From the NCBI RefSeq assembly GCF_900099815.1, contig NZ_FNCW01000012.1, forward strand, positions 1-64,000: DNA of 64,000 bases, given 5' to 3'. The first letter of the stretch is position 1. Each line of letters begins with the position of its first letter. The notes under the pieces are model-generated. The model ran no database searches, had not been told where the DNA came from, and saw only the letters and a program-made list of their open reading frames with translations. The stretch is from Psychroflexus sediminis (GTDB lineage: Bacteria > Bacteroidota > Bacteroidia > Flavobacteriales > Flavobacteriaceae). The position numbers and the translations under genes were made by a program. Below, in pieces: positions 1 through 7,828 of the stretch.

Positions 1-426
1 AAGAAAGAATACCGAAGTTCAAGCAAACAATGCAAAGGATGTCCTTTGCAAGCTGAATGTTTAGGACGTACAGCCAAAGAAAAAAAGTTCTCAGTAACCT
101 ACTACAAAGAAGAGTATGATAGAAATATCCAACGGGTAGAGAGTAAACAAGGCAGATACATGAAAGCCAAACGCCAAAGTACAGTAGAACCTGTCTTCGG
201 CACACTAACACAATTCATGGGCTTAAGAAAAATCAATACCATCGGACTACAACAAGCCAACAAGGTAATGCACCTCTCGGCCATAGCTTATAACCTGAAG
301 AAGTACCTGAAGTTCACTCAAAAACGGGCAAAAAGTGGAGCAAAAGCTCTGCAGTCTTTGCTTTGTAAAATAAAAACTCTGCAATACTTAATCAACTCTT
401 ATTTAAGCCCTCTAAATTTAGCGTAA
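1..426 (+). CDS. IS1182-family transposase, C-terminal part
   Basis: The frame is open from base 1, so this is the 3' end of a longer gene and the TTG at 46 is not its true start. Visible are a cysteine cluster (CKGCPLQAEC) and the block STVEPVFGTL followed by GLRKINTIG and MHLSAIAYNLKK. In IS1182-type DDE transposases this block carries the catalytic Glu (here in VEPVFG) and the conserved C-terminal helix. The frame runs intact to its stop, so the element may be complete beyond the window edge. It lies tail to tail with the HEPN-like gene on the minus strand. Confidence 0.85.
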   Translation, partial: KKEYRSSSKQCKGCPLQAECLGRTAKEKKFSVTYYKEEYDRNIQRVESKQGRYMKAKRQSTVEPVFGTLTQFMGLRKINTIGLQQANKVMHLSAIAYNLKKYLKFTQKRAKSGAKALQSLLCKIKTLQYLINSYLSPLNLA

Positions 427-449
427 ATCCAACATAAATAAAAAGACAA

Positions 450-467
450 AAGCCCTGAAAAGGGCTT
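450..467 (-). terminator. Small hairpin, possible terminator for the minus-strand gene
   Basis: A 7-bp stem (AAGCCCT / AGGGCTT) with a GAAA loop. Read on the minus strand it is followed by a T-rich run, so it could end transcripts from the 519-1979 gene. On the plus strand no U-run follows. Confidence 0.35.
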
Positions 468-517
468 AAAATGACTTGCTTTTTGGATTTTTATTGGCTT
501 GTGCAACGGTTACCCAT

Positions 518-1994
518 GTTAGCCATTGTTTTTTAGGTTTACAACATTTTGTTTTTCATTCATGATTCTTAGGTGTGAGCAGTTTTTCTCATACATATCT
601 TTTTTCCTGTAAATCACACTCTTTAGGTCAGGGTTAGTTAGCTCAATAATGTAACGGGCAATTAATTCTAGAAAAACATTCACATCATTTATATGCTTGT
701 ATTTATTGGCGTAATCATAGTTGATATTTTGATTGCCGTTACCACCATGAGCAACTGTGTTTCTGCCAGTGTTATATATGATCTGCCCTAAAGATTTAGA
801 TTTAAGGTATGGATGCGTATTCCAATATTCTACAATTTGTTTTGACTTCCTTTTTAATTCAACCATCAGATTTAGATATTGAGTTTTTCTTCTTTTGACC
901 AATTCCCCTGTCTTATGATCATGGTCAGATCCGTAATCCAGGAAATAAATAGGAATAAATCTGTGCTCTAACATTTCGTTATAGTAATACTCAATTACAT
1001 CCTTTAGCTCCAAATTACTGGTTTGGAAAATCTGCTGATAATGATAGTTTTTAGCGTACTCAACAATTCTGAATAGAAATACACACCTAGGTAAAGGTTC
1101 AATCTGCTTCAATGAAGAATGATATAGATTGAATAATTCCCTAAAATTAATGTCTGGGAAAATTATGAATTTGGTATTGCGGTAAAGTTTGAAAATTGGA
1201 CTTGAAAGACTTCTAAATTCTCCTTTGGGATCGTTGAAATACTTTGTGCTGGTTAATGTTAACAGATCAAGAATATCAAATTGGTCATACAAATTTGAGA
1301 GCTTTTCATTAAAAGATTTATTCTTAGTCAATAAGAAATTAGGAGTAACTTGAAAAAATGCAAGCATGTTTAGGAGATCTATTTTATCTCCATTTTGAGA
1401 TTCATCCTTGTACAAAATACTACTCCCGAATTTAGAGTTTCCAATACTGATTTCTTTGTAAATAATGGTCTCTTTTGGAAATCTTAAATAAAAACCGCCA
1501 CCTAGAAATTCTTCGTGTTTATACGTAGAAAATTGATAATTTTTTAATTCAAAGATGGCTTGATTAGTTTCATTTAATTGTTGATTTAATTTCCTCAGTG
1601 TTTGAACCTGAACCTTTTTTTCAAAAGATAACTCCTGATTTATTTTAAAGAGTTCTGAAAGAGTAGAGTCAATAAAATCTTTTGATTCAGGATTGTATGA
1701 TAAACTTATTTTAGTTGTGCCATTCTCTATTCCTGAAATTAAGGATTTTAAATGTTTTGAAAGAGCTTTATATACCTTCAGTTCATTTTCAAGAATTACT
1801 TTCTGTTCAGCTATATCATCAGTCTGATTAAACTTTTTATGAGCCTCTCGAAATAGTTTGTCAAAATTGTCAACTCGTATAAAATTCAAATAAATCCCTG
1901 CCTCAAATCGGTCAGGTAGGTCGATTTGAAAATCATCCACAACTAGACTGCTCTTAATATTTTTTAATTCTGGATTCATCTAATAATGGCTAAC
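518..1994. repeat. 10-bp inverted repeat framing one gene
   Basis: GTTAGCCATT at 518-527 and its exact reverse complement AATGGCTAAC at 1985-1994. The first copy overlaps the last codons and stop of the enclosed minus-strand gene, and the second lies 5 bp upstream of its start codon. The gene is therefore framed almost exactly. The match does not extend beyond 10 bp. Confidence 0.5.
519..1979 (-). CDS. Orphan protein with HEPN-like RNxxxH motif
   Basis: A 486-residue protein that I do not recognise by family. It has no signal peptide or membrane segment. The N-terminal third is rich in Lys, Glu and Leu and looks helical or coiled (about residues 40-150). Near the C-terminus the sequence RNTVAH (406-411) lies in the context YNTGRNTVAHGG, which fits the Rx4-6H active-site pattern of HEPN RNases found in toxin and defence proteins. 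Only the motif supports this. The gene is AT-rich, sits alone next to an IS end, is framed by a 10-bp inverted repeat, and has no co-directional partner within 200 bp. A role in defence or stress RNA cleavage is inference; it could equally be a structural HEPN-fold protein or the match could be chance. Confidence 0.7.
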   Translation of the reverse strand: MNPELKNIKSSLVVDDFQIDLPDRFEAGIYLNFIRVDNFDKLFREAHKKFNQTDDIAEQKVILENELKVYKALSKHLKSLISGIENGTTKISLSYNPESKDFIDSTLSELFKINQELSFEKKVQVQTLRKLNQQLNETNQAIFELKNYQFSTYKHEEFLGGGFYLRFPKETIIYKEISIGNSKFGSSILYKDESQNGDKIDLLNMLAFFQVTPNFLLTKNKSFNEKLSNLYDQFDILDLLTLTSTKYFNDPKGEFRSLSSPIFKLYRNTKFIIFPDINFRELFNLYHSSLKQIEPLPRCVFLFRIVEYAKNYHYQQIFQTSNLELKDVIEYYYNEMLEHRFIPIYFLDYGSDHDHKTGELVKRRKTQYLNLMVELKRKSKQIVEYWNTHPYLKSKSLGQIIYNTGRNTVAHGGNGNQNINYDYANKYKHINDVNVFLELIARYIIELTNPDLKSVIYRKKDMYEKNCSHLRIMNEKQNVVNLKNNG

Positions 1995-2134
1995 CAGTTA
2001 TATATTTATAAAACTACACTTTTATAGATAAACGTTTCAGGATAAACCTATGTTCGTCTAAACTTTATCCCATTTTTGATAAAATTAATTTTAATAAAAA
2101 TCTATAACATCCATTTACAAGCTTTTAAAATAGA

Positions 2135-2180
2135 AAAAAGGCGATTTAATGAAGTTTGAACTTCATTAAATCGCCTTTTT
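2135..2180 (-). terminator. Strong terminator after rnr
   Basis: A perfect 20-bp stem (2135-2154 with 2161-2180) and a 6-nt loop TTTGAA, with an A-run on one side and a T-run on the other so it can act in both directions. It lies 37 bp past the rnr stop codon. Confidence 0.9.
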
Positions 2181-2216
2181 ATAAATATGGATCCTTTAAA
2201 ATCCTATTTAATTGAT

Positions 2217-4439
2217 TTATTCGCTTTCGATCGCGACTTCTTCAACAGAACCCAGCAGTTCGAAATCGATGGTTCTTTTGACTAGATCCGCTTTTTTGAC
2301 GCGTACATAAACCACGTCACCAAGCTGATACATCTTCTTGGTTTTTCGGCCAATGATGGCATAATGCTCTTCGTTGAAGTCGTAGTGATCGTCAGATATA
2401 TCCTTCAATCTCACCATACCTTCGCATTTGTTTTCTATAATTTCGATGAAAACACCAAAGTCAGTCACACCGGAAATAACGCCTTTGTACTCGGTTTCTT
2501 CCTGGTCCTGGATATATTTCACCTGCATGTACTTGATGGAATCCCGCTCTGCATTGGTAGCCAGTTTTTCCATTTCGCTGGAATGCTTGCATTTTTCTTC
2601 GTACTCCGTTTCACTGGCGCTTGGCTCTTGGTCCAGGTAGCGCTGCAGTAAACGGTGTGCCATCACATCCGGATAACGTCTAATCGGTGAGGTGAAATGC
2701 GAGTAATAATCGAAGGCTAAACCGTAATGTCCAATATTTTCTGTTGAATAATAAGCCTTACTCATGGTACGAATCGTCAAGGTATCGACCAAATTCTGTT
2801 CTTTCTTACCCTTCACATCTTCCAGAAGGCTGTTGAGCGTCTTAGCAACGTCTTTTCTGTTCTGGAAGTTGAGAGTATAACCAAATTTGGAAACGACAGT
2901 GTTTAAGGCTTCCAATCGATCTTCCTGCGGCTCGTCGTGACAACGGTAGACAAAGGTTTTTTTAGGTTTCTTTTTCCCTACAAACTCAGATACTTTCCTG
3001 TTGGCAAGAAGCATAAACTCCTCGATCAGTTTATTGGCATCCTCACTGGTTTTCACATAAACCCCTGTTGGATTGTTCTCTTCATCGAGATGGAATTTCA
3101 CTTCCACTTTATCAAATGAAATGGCCCCTTGCTGCATACGTTTGTCACGCATGGTTTTAGCCAGGCTGTTTAAGGTTAATACAGCTTCTACAATTTCCGG
3201 CTGAACATCGTAAGCCTTTTGAGATAATGAAATATCCGCAGGAATGTGCTTGTCTTCAGAATCGATGATATACTGTGCTTCTTCATAAGCAAAACGCGCA
3301 TCGGAATACGTAACCGTTCTTCCAAACCATTCGCTTTTTACTTTACCGTCTTTGGTGACTTCAAACAACGCAGAAAAGGTATATTTTTCCTCATTTGGCC
3401 GCAATGAACAGGCGCCGTTGGATAAAACTTCAGGAAGCATAGGAACCACACGATCTACCAGATAAATGGAGGTCGCCCGGTTATAAGCTTCTTCATCCAG
3501 GATAGTTCCCGGCTGAACGTAATGCGCCACATCGGCAATGTGAATTCCTATTTCGAAATTGCCATTTTCCATTTTTTTGAAGCTTAAGGCATCATCAAAA
3601 TCTTTGGCATCGGCAGGATCTATCGTAAACGTAAGCGTATCTCTAAGATCTCTTCGTTTCTTAATTTCCGACTGGTGTATTTTGGTATCAATGCCATTGG
3701 CAAATTCTTCAACTTCCGGTGGAAATTGTTCGGGTAAACCGTAACCTGCTAAAATAGCATGCATCTCGGTTTCATGCTCTCCGGGCACGCCAAGAACTTC
3801 AGTGATTTCACCCTTAGGTGAATCGTCTTTATCTTTCCATTGCAGAAGTCTGACTTTAACCAGCAATCCGTCTTCGGCATCGTGCATTTTATCGTTGGGT
3901 ACGAAAATATCAGTGTACATTTTTGAACTGGCTACCACTACAAAACCGAATTTCTCCTTCTTGTGGAGTACACCTACAAAATCTGTTTTATTTCTCGTCA
4001 GTACAGAAATGACTTCACCTTCCGATTTGGAGCGCTCGCGTTTTTTGAAAACATAGACTTTCACTTCGTCGCCATCCAGCGCATGATTCAGGTTTTTATT
4101 GGAGACATAAATATCCTGCTCCATATCTTCAACCATCACATAGGCATCTCCACGGGAGGTCATATCGATGATCCCGGTATGAAAATCCTCTTCTCCGTCA
4201 AATTGAAATTTCTTGTCCTCCATATGTTTCAATTGACCTTTGGCGGTCAGCTGTCCCAGAAGACGAATGACTTTATTTCTGGTCTTGGTATCCTCTATTT
4301 TTAATTTTTCCAGGACATATTGGTAATCAAAACTCTTATCGGATTGTTTTTTGAATAGGTCCAGGATTTTTTTTGATAAACCTCCATCCTGAATGTCTGG
4401 GGCTTGGAAAGGTTTTTTGCCTTTTTTCTTTTTACTCAT
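2217..4439 (-). CDS. rnr: Ribonuclease R
   Basis: A 740-residue 3'-5' exoribonuclease of the RNB (RNase II) family, which degrades structured RNA and takes part in rRNA and mRNA quality control. A Lys-rich N-terminus and a winged-helix-like region (about 20-80) are followed by cold-shock-like OB domains. The RNB domain holds the metal-binding Asp cluster DPADAKDFDD (274-283) and the signature HIADVAHYV (300-308). An S1 domain closes the protein (about 640-725). Length is normal for Bacteroidota RNase R. It is transcribed alone, ends at a strong hairpin, and lies to the left of the putative replication origin, oriented away from it. Confidence 0.97.
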   Translation of the reverse strand: MSKKKKGKKPFQAPDIQDGGLSKKILDLFKKQSDKSFDYQYVLEKLKIEDTKTRNKVIRLLGQLTAKGQLKHMEDKKFQFDGEEDFHTGIIDMTSRGDAYVMVEDMEQDIYVSNKNLNHALDGDEVKVYVFKKRERSKSEGEVISVLTRNKTDFVGVLHKKEKFGFVVVASSKMYTDIFVPNDKMHDAEDGLLVKVRLLQWKDKDDSPKGEITEVLGVPGEHETEMHAILAGYGLPEQFPPEVEEFANGIDTKIHQSEIKKRRDLRDTLTFTIDPADAKDFDDALSFKKMENGNFEIGIHIADVAHYVQPGTILDEEAYNRATSIYLVDRVVPMLPEVLSNGACSLRPNEEKYTFSALFEVTKDGKVKSEWFGRTVTYSDARFAYEEAQYIIDSEDKHIPADISLSQKAYDVQPEIVEAVLTLNSLAKTMRDKRMQQGAISFDKVEVKFHLDEENNPTGVYVKTSEDANKLIEEFMLLANRKVSEFVGKKKPKKTFVYRCHDEPQEDRLEALNTVVSKFGYTLNFQNRKDVAKTLNSLLEDVKGKKEQNLVDTLTIRTMSKAYYSTENIGHYGLAFDYYSHFTSPIRRYPDVMAHRLLQRYLDQEPSASETEYEEKCKHSSEMEKLATNAERDSIKYMQVKYIQDQEETEYKGVISGVTDFGVFIEIIENKCEGMVRLKDISDDHYDFNEEHYAIIGRKTKKMYQLGDVVYVRVKKADLVKRTIDFELLGSVEEVAIESE

Positions 4440-4628
4440 AAGTTGTTAAATAATCTTCGCTAAAAGTAATATATAATAATTGGAATGCGAAATTGGTAAA
4501 CTAAATCTTTGTTAAGTCCTTTGTATGAATGATTTAACAATTTAATGATGTTAAAATTTCATTATATTGACTTTTAAATGATACCCATTGTTAAAATTTT
4601 TATAATTTTGTATATATATTCAAATTAA

Positions 4629-4787
4629 ATGTTGAGGCCTTTCAAAATATACCTTGTCTTCATTCTCATCTTCTTGGTAGGGTTCCTGGGAATATATCTG
4701 TACATCTGTTTTTTCTTAAATAAACAAATTTCTACAGTTGAATCAAGCCTAGATCAACCTCTAGTTTACTTTTCAACTTTGCTATAA
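4629..4787 (+). CDS. Possible 52-residue membrane peptide
   Basis: A short frame with an ATG start. A basic N-terminus (MLRPFK) is followed by one long hydrophobic helix (about residues 7-30) and a short polar tail. It lies 64 bp upstream of the DUF2007-like gene on the same strand and could be its leader or partner. A TAATTTTG element at 4603-4610 resembles a Bacteroidota -7 box, but no TTG lies at a suitable distance upstream. I do not recognise a family; coding status rests on frame, composition and position only. Confidence 0.4.
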   Translation: MLRPFKIYLVFILIFLVGFLGIYLYICFFLNKQISTVESSLDQPLVYFSTLL

Positions 4788-4851
4788 GAAAGATTAAATC
4801 TGCTATAAATCTGTCAGTAAGCTGATTATATTTCTTATTTTTAAAATAAAA

Positions 4852-5091
4852 ATGAATAACTTCATCAAGCTGGCAGTATTTACATATCCTCATGAATATA
4901 CAGTACTTAAGCTTCTCTTAGAAAAAGAAAATATCCGTTTTTTCTTTCAAAATGAAACCGTCATAGGTGTTATTCCTTTTTATTCTAATGCTTTAGGGGG
5001 GATTTTCTTAAAAGTACACCCGGAAGATCTAAAAGAAGCTAAAGCTATTTTGGAAGATTACAATTTTGAAAATCACCTTCATATTGTTTAA
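4852..5091 (+). CDS. DUF2007-like small protein
   Basis: A 79-residue soluble protein. Its pattern (hydrophobic strand KLAVFTYPHEYTVLKLLLEKE, shown only in part: a strand, a helix, then GGIFLKVHPEDLKEAKAIL) fits the small ferredoxin-like DUF2007 fold, often called a putative signal-transducing protein, of unknown biochemical function. Full-length proteins of this kind are about 70-80 residues. It is the last gene before the DnaA-box region and points toward it. Confidence 0.75.
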   Translation: MNNFIKLAVFTYPHEYTVLKLLLEKENIRFFFQNETVIGVIPFYSNALGGIFLKVHPEDLKEAKAILEDYNFENHLHIV

Positions 5092-5164
5092 AGTTAAGTC
5101 GGATACTTTTAGAATTTATACCAGTCCAGGTTTATAAAAATAAATTTTCAAATTCATTCTTTTT

Positions 5165-5632
5165 TCCACTTATCCACAATCTATAATACTATTATTCTTT
5201 TTTTATAAATTTTAAAATTAAACATGATGATTACTATTGCTCGTGTATAACTGGAAAACTTTTTTCATTTTCATTTTGATTTAATGATAACTTAGTTTAT
5301 CCACAATCTTCGAGTCTTTTATTTATATATAAAACTTTGATTCTCATACTAAATTGGAAAAGTTATCCACAATTTAAGTATGAGTTTAAACCTCTATTTT
5401 GGAATAACTTTTTTTTAGTTCTCTGTGGATAACTTTCAAAAGTGAACGTAAAAGTTTTTGAAATTCAGTCTCTAAAAATTTTATTAAATCAGATTTTTAT
5501 CTATCTCCATTTTAAGTTTGATTCACCAAATTATCTCTTCTTTTTTTTTACTGAAGTTATCCACACTTTATTAAAAATTGCAGCCAGTAAAACCGATTCA
5601 ATTTGAAAGTTATCCACAGCTGTGGATACTAT
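5165..5632. other. oriC: Candidate chromosomal replication origin (oriC)
   Basis: The 656 bp between 5092 and 5747 contain no convincing gene but hold six perfect DnaA boxes TTATCCACA: plus strand at 5170-5178, 5297-5305, 5363-5371, 5557-5565 and 5610-5618; minus strand at 5424-5432. A seventh, one-mismatch box lies on the minus strand at 5621-5629, back to back with the fifth. The sequence between boxes is very AT-rich, for example 5313-5340 and 5199-5221, suitable for unwinding. Chance occurrence of six exact 9-mers in 460 bp is negligible. Two parS sites 8 and 10 kb away and the flanking rnpA and mnmG genes, often origin-proximal, agree with this reading. Confidence 0.85.
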
Positions 5633-5714
5633 ATTTCATTTTATCTTAAACTCCTGAAAGACAATGCTGAGCCTATAAAATTCATCACAATTCCATAATT
5701 ACTGAATTAAACCT

Positions 5715-5722
5715 TAACTTTG
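5715..5722 (+). promoter_or_regulatory. -7 promoter element for the rpiB operon
   Basis: TAACTTTG matches the Bacteroidota -7 consensus TAnnTTTG and lies 25 bp before the rpiB ATG. No clear TTG -33 element is visible. Confidence 0.5.
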
Positions 5723-5747
5723 TGTTTTCCATTTAAAAACTACACTT

Positions 5748-6179
5748 ATGACAATTTCTATTGGTAACGATCACGCGGGCACGACCTACAAAAATGCCAT
5801 TCAAAATTATTTACTTTCACAATCCATAGAAGTGATTAATCACGGAACAGATTCAGAAGATAGTGTAGATTATCCTGATTTTGTGCATCCTGTTGCAGCG
5901 GATGTTGAACATGCTACATCGGATTTTGGTATTATCATTTGTGGTAGTGGTAATGGTGCTAATATGACTGCAAATAAGCATAAGGGCATCAGATCGGCCT
6001 TGTGTTGGAATACAGAACTGGTCGCTCTTGCCAGACAACACAATAATGCTAATATTTTGAGTCTTCCTGCTAGATTTATTTCCTTGGAGGAAGCTATTGA
6101 TTTTGTAAAAGTTTTTCTTAAGACTTCTTTTGAAGGTGGCCGTCATGAAAGACGAGTTGAAAAAATTGCTCCTCAATAG
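5748..6179 (+). CDS. rpiB: Ribose-5-phosphate isomerase B
   Basis: A 143-residue RpiB/LacAB-family sugar-phosphate isomerase that interconverts ribose 5-phosphate and ribulose 5-phosphate in the non-oxidative pentose phosphate pathway. Visible family features are GNDHAG at the N-terminus, the active-site loop IICGSGNGANMTANK with its conserved Cys, GIRSALC, the NNANILSLPAR block and the C-terminal GGRHERRV. Length is typical. It is the first gene after the putative origin and opens an operon with the cation exporter 6 bp downstream. Confidence 0.95.
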   Translation: MTISIGNDHAGTTYKNAIQNYLLSQSIEVINHGTDSEDSVDYPDFVHPVAADVEHATSDFGIIICGSGNGANMTANKHKGIRSALCWNTELVALARQHNNANILSLPARFISLEEAIDFVKVFLKTSFEGGRHERRVEKIAPQ

Positions 6180-6185
6180 TCTATT

Positions 6186-7082
6186 TTGAGTTATACTTCT
6201 TCATATCAAAATTCACAGAAAAATTTACTTTTTTCTATAGTTCTCAATATTATAATTACAGCTTCCCAGGTTGTGGGTGGATTTTTAAGTGGAAGTCTTG
6301 CTTTGCTTTCAGATGCACTTCATAATTTTACAGATGTTGTTTCTTTAGTCATCAGTTATGTAGCGTCAAAATTTTCTGCCAAAAGCGCGACCTCCGATAA
6401 AACCTTTGGCTATAAGCGTGCCGAAATCATGGCTGCTTTTGTGAATTCTGCTAGTCTGATCATTATTGCTGTTATTCTTATTAAGGAGTCTATTGTTCAT
6501 TTTATAAATCCAAGGACTATTAATTCCGATTTGGTGATCTGGCTTTCCGCTTTAGCTATTGTTGGTAATGGTTTAAGTGTTTTGCTTCTATTGAAAGACA
6601 GAAAAACCAATATGAATCTTTCTTCTGCCTATTTTCATCTGCTTACCGATATGCTTGCTTCTGTAGCTGTCCTAATAGGAGGCCTTTTGATGAAATTTTA
6701 TGGAATTTATTGGATAGACAGTGTGCTGACTTTTGCTATCGCCGTTTATCTCATTTTTGTGGGCATGAAGCTCTTTAAGGATTCTTTTAAAGTATTGATG
6801 CTTTATACGCCAACTCATATAGAAATTGAAGATATTGTTACCAAAATCAATGCCCTGCCTCTTGTTAAAAACATGCATCATGTGCATATTTGGCAATTGA
6901 ATGAAATAGAATTGCATCTGGAAGCTGAAATTGATTTCAAAGAAGATATTACCTTATCTAAATTTGATAAGCTTCTGGTTGAAATCGAAGACATTTTGCT
7001 TAAGGACTATGGGATTAATCATATCAATATTCAGCCAGAATTCAATAAATCAGATAATAAGAACATCATAGTACAAGACTGA
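6186..7082 (+). CDS. Cation diffusion facilitator (Zn/Co/Cd efflux)
   Basis: A 298-residue CDF transporter, a proton-coupled exporter of divalent metals in the inner membrane. Six hydrophobic segments cover about residues 12-195. Metal-site motifs SDALHNFTD (H46, D50) in helix 2 and HLLTD in helix 5 fit the family, and a cytoplasmic C-terminal domain with MHHVHIWQL follows. The start is unusual: no ATG lies near the N-terminus, and the frame begins with TTG 6 bp after the rpiB stop, giving MSYTSSYQNS. The His-rich cytosolic loop of many ZnT proteins is missing, which is common in the CzcD-like branch. The stop overlaps the next start (TGATG). Confidence 0.92.
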   Translation: MSYTSSYQNSQKNLLFSIVLNIIITASQVVGGFLSGSLALLSDALHNFTDVVSLVISYVASKFSAKSATSDKTFGYKRAEIMAAFVNSASLIIIAVILIKESIVHFINPRTINSDLVIWLSALAIVGNGLSVLLLLKDRKTNMNLSSAYFHLLTDMLASVAVLIGGLLMKFYGIYWIDSVLTFAIAVYLIFVGMKLFKDSFKVLMLYTPTHIEIEDIVTKINALPLVKNMHHVHIWQLNEIELHLEAEIDFKEDITLSKFDKLLVEIEDILLKDYGINHINIQPEFNKSDNKNIIVQD

Positions 7083-7528
7083 TGAAGACAACAATTTCAC
7101 TTTTTACAGAACTTTCCACTCAACAGATGTATGATATTTTACAATTGCGCTCAGAGGTTTTTGTCGTAGAACAAGATTGCGTGTATCAGGATATTGATGG
7201 GTATGATGACAAAGCCTACCATGTGTTGTTTTATGACCATGCTAGTTTAGTCGCTTATTCAAGGATTCTGCCCCCGGGTACCTATTTTAAGGAACTGAGC
7301 ATAGGCAGAGTCATTGTAAAAGAAACGCACAGAAGTCAGAAATTAGGTCATGAACTGATGAAAGCCAGCATTGCCTTTGCACTTAAAACCTATCCAAAAT
7401 CCATCATCAAAATCTCCGCCCAGCAGTACTTAATAAATTTCTATAAAAGCCACGGTTTTGTAATTTCTGGTGAAGGTTATCTGGAAGACGGCATTCCTCA
7501 TATCGGAATGAAGTTGGTGAGTCACTAA
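7082..7528 (+). CDS. ElaA-like GNAT acetyltransferase
   Basis: A 148-residue GNAT-fold N-acetyltransferase close to ElaA. Conserved features are the N-terminal LRSEVFVVEQDC and YQDIDGYDD, the acetyl-CoA-binding segment around RVIVKETHRSQKLG, and the C-terminal FYKSHGF, EGYLEDGIPHIGM. The acyl acceptor in this branch is not known. Its ATG overlaps the stop of the CDF gene by one base, so it is translationally coupled as the third gene of the rpiB operon. A link between the three functions is not obvious. Confidence 0.88.
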   Translation: MKTTISLFTELSTQQMYDILQLRSEVFVVEQDCVYQDIDGYDDKAYHVLFYDHASLVAYSRILPPGTYFKELSIGRVIVKETHRSQKLGHELMKASIAFALKTYPKSIIKISAQQYLINFYKSHGFVISGEGYLEDGIPHIGMKLVSH

Positions 7529-7828
7529 TTCACAGAGTTTACGCGGAGTCCGTTTTCAGGTTTAAGGTTAAGGCGTTGTAAAGGAATTTTTTGATGATAT
7601 TTCCTACAAATCACCAAATGTTCATCATCAATTTTATAGTTTCTTAACTTCAGTTTATAATGCCTGGCTTATGCTTTCTCAAGGCATTTTCAAACACGCT
7701 TTTATCGGTAATCGCAAGCATTCTGGAAACCATTTCTTTGCCATTTTGAGGAGAAATGGGTTTGCTAAGCTGCTTGTATTGAGTACCTGCTTTTCGAGTC
7801 TTTATACAGAGGTTCCTTAAGCTCTTTC
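7529..7828. other. Intergenic, possible decayed coding remnant
   Basis: No intact gene. On the minus strand a frame is open from 7832 to a stop at 7650 and reads like coding sequence (for example SKPISPQNGKEMVSRML), but the only ATG (7733) would give 27 residues. It may be the tail of a lost gene. Confidence 0.25.

Larger units (their letters stand above)
1..512 (+). mobile_element. Right-end remnant of an IS1182-like insertion sequence
   Basis: The window opens inside a transposase reading frame that ends at 426. About 85 bp of non-coding sequence follows, ending near the motif GTGCAACGGTTACCC (501-515). That motif resembles the outer ends of IS1182-family elements, so I place the right end at about 505-515. 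This boundary is inferred from a remembered family pattern; the other end is outside the window and no target duplication can be checked. Confidence 0.55.

Noticed and set aside
518-1994. Inverted repeat called as integron attC
   Set aside because: GTTAGCC does not fit the GTTRRRY core (C at the third R), no L boxes are visible and no integrase is in the window; kept only as a weak analogy.
4603-4610. TAATTTTG as a promoter for the 52-codon frame
   Set aside because: Only the -7 element fits; the nearest TTGs are 12 or 33 bp away, outside the normal spacing.
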